Origin: Rheum nobile
Taxonomy: Eukaryota; Streptophyta; Magnoliopsida; Caryophyllales; Polygonaceae
Length of the DNA: 64,000 nt
Assembly (NCBI GenBank): GCA_027886185.1
Contig: WOAB01000211.1
Coordinates: 2,580,001 to 2,644,000 of the forward strand
Direction of reading: 5' to 3'
Shown: piece by piece, positions 56,941 to 64,000 of the stretch
Layout: every line of letters starts with the position of its first letter
Numbering within the stretch: the first letter of the stretch is position 1
Translations under genes and position numbers: made by a program
The notes under the pieces: model-generated
What the model was told of the DNA's origin: nothing
The model's input: the letters and a program-made list of their open reading frames with translations, nothing else
Database searches by the model: none

Positions 56941-59900
56941 TCATTTATGATTTGTAACCCATATTCCTTCCCTATGATCTGTACGGATATGATTAGTATT
57001 ATTTGTATCTTCCTCCTCCGGTAATGGTTGAACAACAGTTGATAACAAGGGTGTGTCATCATACTCGTCATACTCATCTTCATCCACAACATCATCAATA
57101 CCCAGAATATGTCTTTTGCCTTGGGCAACTGCACGCCATCTAGGATCAACATTGTCTACCACATAAAAAATCTGCTTAGCTTGTGATGCTAGGATGAATG
57201 GCTCGTCACTATCACTTAATCGGTCAAAGTTTACCAATGTCAAACCCGGATAAATTTCATCTTGCTTCACCCCGTTAGGGTTGTTGACCCACTTGCACCG
57301 GAAAATAGGGATTGTAAAATTGTTATAATCAAGCTCCCATATTTCTTCGATAACACCAAAATACGATTGTGTCGCATCAATCGGTCTTTTGTCCTTAGCG
57401 CTCGCATAGACCCTAGATGATGTAACTACCTTCACTCCACTATTCTGCACCACACTCTTTTCATCTTGTCTTCTAGTGTAGAATGTGAACCCATTGATAT
57501 CATACCCTTCGTAAGACCGAACACATAGTCGAGGACCTCGAGATAACCACTTGACCGTATCAGAAACGTCATGTTCTTTCCTTAGTTCCTCAGCTACTTC
57601 TTTCTTAAACCAATCAACAAATGTGCGATTATGTTCCCGCATCAAAGCTCTTTCATTCAATTTAGCATTATTGTGTTGCAATTCAAGGCAATGCTTTTCT
57701 ATGTAAGGATTGACCTCTGTAAGATGCTGCAACACACAAAGATGTGCCTTAATCTTCCTTTCAGATGGAGGAGATATCACATTTTTACCAATTACTCCCT
57801 CTCCTTCAAGCCTCCCTACATGACGAGATTTTGGAAGACCTATTGGATGAAGCCTTGACAAAAACTCAGTTGCGTATTGAGATATCTCTTCATGAAGGAC
57901 TCCACGAATGATACTACCCTCTGGATTCGCCCGATTCTTTGCTTTGTCCTTTAAACTGCCAAAAAATCTCTCAAAAGGATACATCCATCTTAAGAACACC
58001 GGACCACATAACTTGATTTCTCGAACCAAATGAACAATTAAGTGCACCATTATGTCAAAGAAAGAGGGCGGAAAGTACATTTCAAATCGACACAAAGTTT
58101 CAACAATATTAATGTGGAGAGCATCCAATATTTCCGGATCAATAACCTTAGCACATATAGAACTGAAAAACACGCAAAGTTTTGTTATAACATGTCTCAC
58201 GTGTTTCGGCAATATCCCACGAAGTGCGATCGGCAAGAAAACATTAATCAATACATGACAATCATGAGACTTCATACCAATCAACCGAAGGTCCGAAAGA
58301 GAAACTAGACGTTTTACATTTGACGAATATCCCGATGGAACCTTAATGCCATGTAAGCACTCACAAAACACATTTTTCTCCTTTCTTGACATTGTGTAAC
58401 ACGCCGGAGGCAGAAAAGTCTTTTTACCATCCGGTTTTACCACGGGCCACAAATCTGGTCAAATATTCCTCTCTTTCATATCAAAACGAACTTTCTGATT
58501 GTCTTTCGTCTTTCCGGGTATATTTAGCAAAGTCCCAATTATAGCATCACAAACATTTTTTTCAATGTGCATCACATCGAGACAATGCCTAACCGACAAA
58601 TCTTTCCAATAAGGAAGATCCCATAGTATAGACATTTTCTTCCATAAAACACCCTTTTTAGAGACGGACTTGAAGCCCTTGCCGTATTTGGTGTCAATAT
58701 TTTTAATCCGTTCATAAACTTGTGATCCTGTCAAAGGTGTACGAGCTACTCCTTCCTCGGTATACCCATTGAACTCCTTCTTCTTTTTACGGTAAGGGTG
58801 ATATCGACTAAGGAACTTCCGGTACTCTAGATACACATTTTTCCTGTAATTTTTCAAGTAGGCGGGTTTCATGTCTTCTTCACATATAGGGCATGCTTGT
58901 TCTCCTTTGGTTTTGTACCCAGACAAGTTTCCATATGCCGGGAAATCATTTATGGTACAAAAAACCATAGCTCGTAAGGTAAAGTTTTAGTTGGTGTATG
59001 CATCGAACATTAGAACACCTTCATTCCACAGTAATTTCAAATCATCAACAAGTGGAGCCAGATACACATCTATGTCATTCCCAGGTTGCTTAGGCCCGGA
59101 GATGAGGAGTGATAACATGATATACTTGCGCTTCATACACAACCATGGAGGAAGATTATAAATCACTAGAAGAACTGGCCATGTGCTATGTTGACTGCTT
59201 AGAGTGCCATACAGATTCACACCATCTGTACATAAAGCAGTCTCAGATTCCTAACCTCCTCACCAAATTCAGAATATTTCTTATCAATATTTCTCCATTG
59301 AGGAGAATCAGCAGGATGTCTAAGGAGTCCATCTTTCTTCCTCCCTTCTGCATGCCACCTCAGACTTTTTGCTTCCTTCTTTATCGAAAACAAATGCTGA
59401 AACCTAGGTATTATCGGAAGATACCACATAACCTTAGCTGATGGGCCCCTCTTAGCCGAATTTACCCCTTTACGCTTGTAACGAGATGCACCGCACTTTG
59501 GACACTCATCCAAATTTTCATGTTAGTTTCTGTAAAGCATACAATCATTTGGGCAAGCATCTATCTTGACGGCCTCTAAGCCTAAGGGACACATTAATTT
59601 CCTGACATAATAAGTAGAGATAGGCATCTCATTGCCTTCTGGTAAAAATTCACCTAACCATTCCAATAAGTATTGACACACCCTCTAACTTGCTAAATTT
59701 TGTACACCCGGGATACAAGGGAGTCTCTGTAGCCTTTGATATCTGTTCGAACATCTGAGGTCGTTCGTTCAAGTGATCTCTCACCCCATCCATCATCCCA
59801 TTTATTTCATCATCTTCTTGGTCATCATCATCATCCATCTCATTATTCTCAGCAATATCATCATCACTATCATCAGTGTCTACCCGAATATCAAACTCAT

Positions 59901-60165
59901 TGACACTAGAACTTGGACGATCAGGTATTTTCTCACCATGCCAAAACCAAACATGGTAATCTTGTTTGAAACCACGACGAAATAAATGATCCTCAATCTC
60001 ATCAATATCATCTAATTGCCTTATAATCTTACAATCACGGCATGGACAATAGATTTTTTCGGCTTTCGTACTCCGTTGGTGTGCTAAAGCACATCTAATG
60101 AACTCCTCAACCCCACTCAAGTATTGTGTCATAGTATGGTCACCGTACATCCAAGGACGACTCAT
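56941..60165 (-). pseudogene. CACTA-1 TNP2-type transposase (multiple lesions)
   Basis: The start at 60165 (MSRPWMYGDHTM) mirrors CACTA-2. The domain order is the same: zinc-type N-terminal domain (CPCRDCKIIRQ), TNP2/Transposase_21 core (GASRYKRKGVNSAKRG, HCLDVMHIEKNVCD), DUF4218-like and DUF4216-like parts, and an acidic C-terminus (DEDEYDEYDD). Lesions visible against CACTA-2: a 50-bp deletion near 59663 with short flanking repeats, a stop near 59523, a one-base loss near 59240, a stop near 58987 and a stop near 58457. The last 503 codons (58452-56941) are continuous and preserve the region that filler breaks in CACTA-2. Confidence 0.88.
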
Positions 60166-60214
60166 TTCTAGTAATACATGCAAAATAACATGCAAGGAAG
60201 ATTAAATACTCATT

Positions 60215-60345
60215 TCTAGTAACTATCCCGCCAAGGGCCTAAATAGATAATAATACGCAACCAAGCAAGAAAAAATACAAACTCAACTATCCCGCCAAGG
60301 GCCTAAATTATGAATTCTATCCCGCCAAGGGCCTAAGGAATTAGG
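60215..60345. repeat. Short repeats TATCCCGCCAAGGGCCTAA in CACTA-1
   Basis: Three copies of TATCCCGCCAAGGGCCTAA (inverse of the CACTA-2 motif) lie just upstream of the transposase start, the same position as at 46498-46612 in CACTA-2. Their placement before the start codon in both copies suggests a family feature. Confidence 0.75.
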
Positions 60346-60385
60346 GTAGAAATCTGAAATATTAATACCTGACTTGGCTTCGAGT

Positions 60386-61250
60386 GCGTTGAAGGGAGCT
60401 CGTTTTGGTGAAACCTCGAGTGCGTTGTTGATACTTGTTGAAGGGAGTATTAGAGGGAGCTCGGCGAAGGGAGATGAAGTCGGATCTCGGGAAGACGGAG
60501 CTCGGCGAAGACGGAGGAGAATGTCAAAAGAATTTATGTATATAATGACAATTTCTACCTTGCCACAGACAGCACAATGACGGCAACCAGTTTCATCCCC
60601 ATGGAATGCATCACAGAATGCTTGCTGCTCATAAGCAGACCTAGCATGAAGCAAAAGCTCAATGTCATTTAGCATATAGTTCAACTGCCACCAAATTTCA
60701 CTTCAATTCCAGAGCTATCTTGAATATGTAATTCAGAGCCTTATAACCTTAATGATAATGAAATACCTAGTCCTCTTGCTACTGTTCAAATCACATAGTA
60801 TATTGTGAGAGATGCAATTAGATCTTATCTCCCAGCTTAGTTTTGCCGGATAGATACCACCAACTCAGACTAAATAACACACAAGCCAAAAATGATTGGA
60901 TAAATTGCTCACTTACACATTGACTAGACTTGCAGAAAGCATCATTATAGAAACATAAGGTTGGTAGAAAGCAATGGCAAACAACACGAATCATACAAAC
61001 TTACACTTCAAATCTCAAAGTAATAAAAAAATTCATTACAGTACAAGAAACCACCAACTCTCATATCCAAAACAGGTGCACAGAAACAAATTAAAACTGT
61101 GATTACCCGCAGTTGAAGGGAGCTCGTTTTGGTGAAACCTCGAGTGCGTTGTTGATACTTGTTGAAGGGAGTATTAGAGGGAGCTCGGCGAAGGGAGATG
61201 AAGTCGGAGCTCGGGAAGACGGAGCTCGGCGAAGACGGAGGAGATCGATG
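60386..61250. repeat. Direct repeats of about 135 bp flanking a captured segment
   Basis: The stretch beginning TTGAAGGGAGCTCGTTTTGG is present at about 60388-60520 and again at about 61112-61245, nearly identical. Between them lies unrelated sequence (about 60525-61100) with a host-gene exon. A 27-bp unit (CGGAGGAGATCGATGAAG core) is repeated three times at about 61235-61305. The arrangement looks like a duplication around an acquired fragment. Confidence 0.75.
60525..61105 (-). pseudogene. Captured host gene fragment: VAL/HSI2-type zinc-finger exon
   Basis: On the minus strand an exon of about 83 bp (about 60640-60558) reads SAYEQQAFCDAFHGD, then ETGCRHCAVCGK. It is bordered by a TGCTAG acceptor and an AAG|GTAGAA donor. 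The pattern SAYEQ-x2-FC-x-x-FH-x(2-3)-G-x-R-x-C-x2-CGK recalls the N-terminal Cys-rich domain of plant B3 proteins VAL1/HSI2 (from memory). Flanking sequence has no Copia, Gypsy or CACTA character and looks intronic. Gene capture by CACTA elements is established for plants. The fragment is too short to be functional alone. Confidence 0.55.
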
Positions 61251-61389
61251 AAGTCGGGAAGACGGAGGAGATCGATGAAGTAGGGAAGACGGAGGAGATC
61301 GATGAAGTCGGAGCTCGGGACGAACGAATTGAAGACGAAGAGGAGGATACGAAGAGGAAAATGAAGGTGCACGCAGTTGTTTTTTTTTG

Positions 61390-61821
61390 TAATTAGGGTT
61401 GAGCTTATAGAGGCGGACCTAACACGCCCGCCTCTATAAGTATTACGACTCGGCCAAGTAATGGTCTAATAGAGGCGGGCCTTACATGCCCGCCTCTATT
61501 GGACATACTTGTTGAGGCGGGCTTTAAGAGGCCCGCCTCAACAAGCTTTAATTGAGGCGGGCTACTTGGCCCGCCTCAATTAGTTAGCATTAGAGGCGGG
61601 CCTTACCCTGGCCCGCCTCTAATACTTTAGCGGGAAATGTTTTTTCGGATACTTGTTGAGGCGTATATTAATTTGCCCGCCTCAAAAGATGTTTTTGAGG
61701 CGTATAAATTAATTATCCGCCTCAAAAACCAAAAAAAGTGATTGCCTAAGTCGTTATTGAGGCATTTTGAACTATGTACGCCTCTAAAAGGGAGCCTTAA
61801 AAAGTGTTTTTTCCACTAGTG
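61390..61821. repeat. CACTA-1 5' subterminal hairpin array and terminal repeat
   Basis: Inverted pairs of GAGGCGGGC units at about 61404-61440, 61468-61500, 61508-61548, 61551-61583 and 61588-61623, then variants GAGGCGTATA...GCCCGCCTC near the tip. The terminal repeat is at 61807-61821. It corresponds to 45342-45840 of CACTA-2 but lacks its duplicated block. Confidence 0.86.
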
Positions 61822-62550
61822 CGCATTCTTTTGTCCGTGAGGGTGGCTTAAGGCAAAACACAAAACAAGTGTGATATGCAGGCACAAAAGCAAACGAAAC
61901 CAATTGAATAAAGTCTTAACCTTTTACGTAAACAACATAAACACACAAGAACCAACCTTCAAGGTGTTAACCTAGACGGTGGAGAAATGAAGAAGATGAG
62001 CCTAGCCGAGAGGGGGAAAGAAGGTTGTCTTATTTTGGCTTTACTTCTTCTTTTTTTTTAAAAAAAATAGCCGCGTTCTTTTTTTTTTGAAATGCGACTT
62101 GATTTTTTTTTTGAATTGGAATTTGAAATTCAAATACGAGATCTTGTTTTTGATTGAAGATCGGATAAGAATTAAATGAAACAAAATAAAAATAAACGGC
62201 TAAGTAACTATGGAAAGAAATCGCGAGATTTACGCGATAGGAGAGAGAATATTGATTCAGATTTATGACGGTCAATCAACAAGAAGATATGGCATTTATG
62301 GCATGTGAAATTCACAGAATCAATTAAGCAAATTAAGCAGTTAATTTCAGAAGATTTCACGCGAGCAAATCACACAAATTTCGCGAGGTGAACAAGCAAG
62401 TATCGGCCAAGAGATTCTCTCATAGAAACCGAAAGGACTAGCATGTGTATGAGAGAGAGAAAAAAATTGAGTGATTATGGAGAAAGCAAGGATGATGGGG
62501 GGGGGATTTTCGTGAACAAATGAAACTTGACAAGCGACTTACAAGATCAA
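61822..62550 (-). other. Gypsy 5' leader (untranslated)
   Basis: AT-rich, with long T and A runs (62040-62115) and a G8 run near 62499. No credible ORF. It lies between the primer site and the CACTA-1 insertion, and continues at 37085-37167 up to the gag start. Confidence 0.65.
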
Positions 62551-62564
62551 AGGCTCTGATGCCA
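62551..62564 (-). other. Gypsy primer binding site
   Basis: The minus strand reads TGGCATCAGAGCCT two bases from the 5' LTR, one base different from the tRNA-Met primer string used by the Copia elements here. Confidence 0.75.
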
Positions 62565-62566
62565 GT

Positions 62567-63304
62567 TGATGCGTTCCTACTTGTGATGCCGGATCTCTGA
62601 TCTTGGTGGGAAGTCGCACGTGTCAGATCTGAGGTTGAAGAGATGGAACACGGTGTTTGGATGATGGTTCGAGATGGAGAGCGAAGTCGTAGCGTCGGCA
62701 GCGGAGGAGATAGACTCGAAAAAGATCGAGTGATTGGCCGTAGCGTCGGCAGCGGGGTTGGATAAACTCGATGAAGATCGAGTGGAGGCCGTAGCGTCGA
62801 CAACGGAGGAAGGAGATGAGAAGACAGAGATTGGGGTGACGCAGATCTAAGAGAATGGAGGCAAAAGCTCTCGACAAGTAATCTTAGATTAAAATGATGT
62901 GTAACCTAGTACAGAAGGTCGAGTTGACCTTTTATAAGAGATAGCGGGACTCGGATGGGCCGAGTCTCGCTTAATGGGTCGGCCCATGCGACACGCATGG
63001 AACGCACACCCCAAAAGAAAATAACTTAAATAACAATGTTCAAAAATTTCAAAACAATAAGATAGATCGCGTGCAACTGATGGTTGAGAGGATCTTCACG
63101 GAGAACGCGTTCTCTTGACTGGATTGAAGGCGTGTGAGATAGAACGCGGTCTCTTGCGTTCCTTGGCTTGCGACGACGCGGGCAATCATTGATTGTGTCG
63201 CGTCGGCAATTGCTTTGGCACGCGCTCGTGTTATTGGCCCTTCTGAGCGAATGATCATAGCCTCCTCTTCCTCTATAGCAGTAATGATGGGCAGGGGCGC
63301 ATCA
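62567..63304 (-). repeat. Gypsy 5' LTR
   Basis: 738 bp, the same length as 31155-31892. TGATGCGTTCC to GGGGCGCATCA on the plus strand. More diverged from its partner than the Copia LTR pairs are from each other, which fits its outer, older place in the stack. Confidence 0.87.
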
Positions 63305-63403
63305 TGTGGCCTCTGTAGCAGTAATGATGGGCAGGGGCGCATCATGTGGCCTTTGCCGGTGAAGCCTTCTGAGTGAATGCTCATAGCTTCCTCTTCCTCT
63401 GAA
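63305..63403. repeat. Rearranged Gypsy/C3 border: duplicated LTR scraps
   Basis: Forty bases ending GGGCAGGGGCGCATCA (63305-63344) repeat the LTR end in tandem. A further 38-bp piece (about 63363-63401, CTTCTGAGTGAATGCTCATAG) repeats another part of the LTR (63239-63275). The true insertion boundary is therefore uncertain by up to 100 bp. Confidence 0.7.
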
Positions 63404-63467
63404 GCTTTCTGTATGCCTCCAGCATTGCGAGCTCATCGGCGGCGAGTTTTGGAATACCAGAATCCAT
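63403..63467 (-). pseudogene. Third ORF of C3, N-terminal stub
   Basis: ATG at 63467 gives MDSGIPKLAADELAMLEAYR, then runs into the rearranged Gypsy border. The opening MDS and the acidic helix parallel the element B third ORF (MDSPSKKISIDQMSEAEMDA). The remainder lies at 30339-31154. Confidence 0.65.
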
Positions 63468-64000
63468 GGAAGCAATTGGGAAGGTGAGAACTTTAGAAAT
63501 TTTGAGGGCGCGTCAGATTGGTTGAGAGGCAAAGAGAGTTTGATGATCGGTGCCTCTTTAGGGTTGCACATGTTGCCTTATATACTTGCTGGGAAAAATT
63601 CTATCCAATTTAACCGTTTCCGAATCTTTTCAAATAAGGGAACCCATATATTTCTCAAACGGCCATAATATCTTATGCACTGAAGGGAACTAATAACTCT
63701 CCCGAGAAAATTTCCTTCAGAACAATCAAATCAATCGAATCTCAAAATACTCAGAAAACGTAGAGAATCAAACGGCTAGAAGAGCAATAACTGTCCTTGG
63801 GAAGCGGTCGCTGACATAGCAAAATTCAAAACTTGGCCGTTGAAGAGCAATTCCCAGTTCCTTTCCTCAGTGTATGACACGGAACCGGGTATATATGGGT
63901 ACATTTTATGTAGGGAACCAAGCAACACTCAAGAAAAGTACATACCCATATAAATAAAATTAGGAAGGCATTTTTGACACTACAAAGATAATTCTCAGTG
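63468..64000 (-). other. C3 spacer upstream of the third ORF
   Basis: Non-coding. 63560-63973 matches 2716-3181. The last bases (AGATAATTCTCAGTG) align, reversed, with 4252-4266 at the 3' arm of hairpin 2 in the plus-strand copy, so the window ends inside the expected hairpin region. Confidence 0.65.

Larger units (their letters stand above)
37168..61821 (-). mobile_element. CACTA-1 (En/Spm family DNA transposon), carrying Copia D and CACTA-2
   Basis: Ends CACTAGTGGAAAAAT (37168-37182) and its inverse (61807-61821). Flanking trinucleotides AGC and CGC differ at one base, so the target duplication is imperfect. The element's own sequence is 37168-38947 and 54720-61821 (about 8.9 kb). Its left end matches the right end of CACTA-2 and vice versa, so the two belong to one family in opposite orientation. 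On the minus strand it carries a captured host exon, a TNP2 transposase and a second multi-exon gene. It interrupts the Gypsy 5' leader upstream of gag. Confidence 0.92.
31155..63344 (-). mobile_element. Ty3/Gypsy element (CRM-like chromovirus, tentative), carrying the CACTA-1 stack
   Basis: The element's own sequence is 31155-37167 and 61822 to about 63304. LTRs of 738 bp have inverted ends TGATGCG / CGCATCA (the left copy starts CGATGCG). Order on the minus strand is gag, protease, RT, RNase H, integrase. The pol frame runs into the 3' LTR, and the LTR ends resemble CRM elements; a classic chromodomain is not seen. Flanks TATGG (31150-31154) and TGTGG (after 63304 and again after 63344) are an imperfect candidate target duplication. 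The right border has extra copies of LTR sequence. Confidence 0.83.
19893..64000 (-). mobile_element. Family C Copia element C3 (host of the nested stack)
   Basis: Minus-strand Copia whose 3' LTR begins at 19893 in the P450 exon; 19888-19892 (ATTCC) should be its left target-site copy. Its own sequence in this window is 19893-20278, 29366-31154 and about 63403-64000. The rest is inserted: element B in the LTR, and the Gypsy stack in the third ORF. gag, pol and the 5' LTR must lie to the right of the window. The 63560-63973 spacer matches 2716-3181. Confidence 0.82.

Noticed and set aside
60374..60580. 68-aa plus-strand frame near the CACTA-1 transposase
   Set aside because: Driven by the repeated GGAGCTCGGCGAAG sequence; it runs across the border into the captured segment and is antisense to the captured exon.

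Overview
This is plant nuclear DNA, probably from a eudicot. It is almost entirely nested transposable elements around the ruins of one host gene. The plant assignment rests on Ty1/Copia elements with a tRNA-Met primer site, a Ty3/Gypsy chromovirus-type element, two CACTA (En/Spm) DNA transposons, an intron-containing CYP78A-type cytochrome P450 and a captured VAL/HSI2-type zinc-finger exon. The species cannot be told. I see no intact, clearly functional host gene.

Layout. (1) 1-10561: broken copies of one Sirevirus-like Copia family ('family C'). A minus-strand gag-pol remnant (1-3181) abuts a plus-strand remnant (3182-5138). LTR1 (5139-5993), a deleted internal region holding a Gypsy solo LTR (6323-8685), and LTR2 (9711-10561) follow. 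(2) 10562-11394 and 18083-19892: the only non-transposon island. It contains the minus-strand CYP78A pseudogene (18613-19892). Copia element A (11395-18082, target-site duplication GAGTG) sits just downstream of that gene. (3) 19893 to beyond 64000: family C element C3, inserted in exon 1 of the P450. Copia element B (20279-29360, TSD CTCTA) sits in C3's 3' LTR. A Gypsy element (31155 to about 63304) sits in C3's third ORF. Inside the Gypsy lies CACTA-1 (37168-61821); inside CACTA-1 lies Copia D (38948-54719, TSD CTTCY); inside D's 3' LTR lies CACTA-2 (45342-54289, TSD CTT). The gene therefore holds a stack of five elements: gene > C3 > Gypsy > CACTA-1 > D > CACTA-2.

How the parts work. The Copia elements encode a gag with two zinc knuckles separated by a long charged, coiled-coil-like stretch. 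Protease, integrase, reverse transcriptase and RNase H follow, and A, B and C3 add a third ORF near the 3' end. The CACTA elements each carry a TNP2-type transposase and a multi-exon second gene. That second gene joins a plant-transposase-like N-terminal part to a Ulp1-type (C48) cysteine peptidase. Their ends are arrays of GAGGCGGGC hairpins. Nearly every coding region is broken, most often by changes that look like C-to-T transitions.

The most unusual signal is a pair of RNA hairpins. It starts 201-213 nt downstream of the pol stop in all four Copia elements where that region is present (A, B, C, D). The stem length is constant, base changes are compensatory and the AAGCC loop is conserved.
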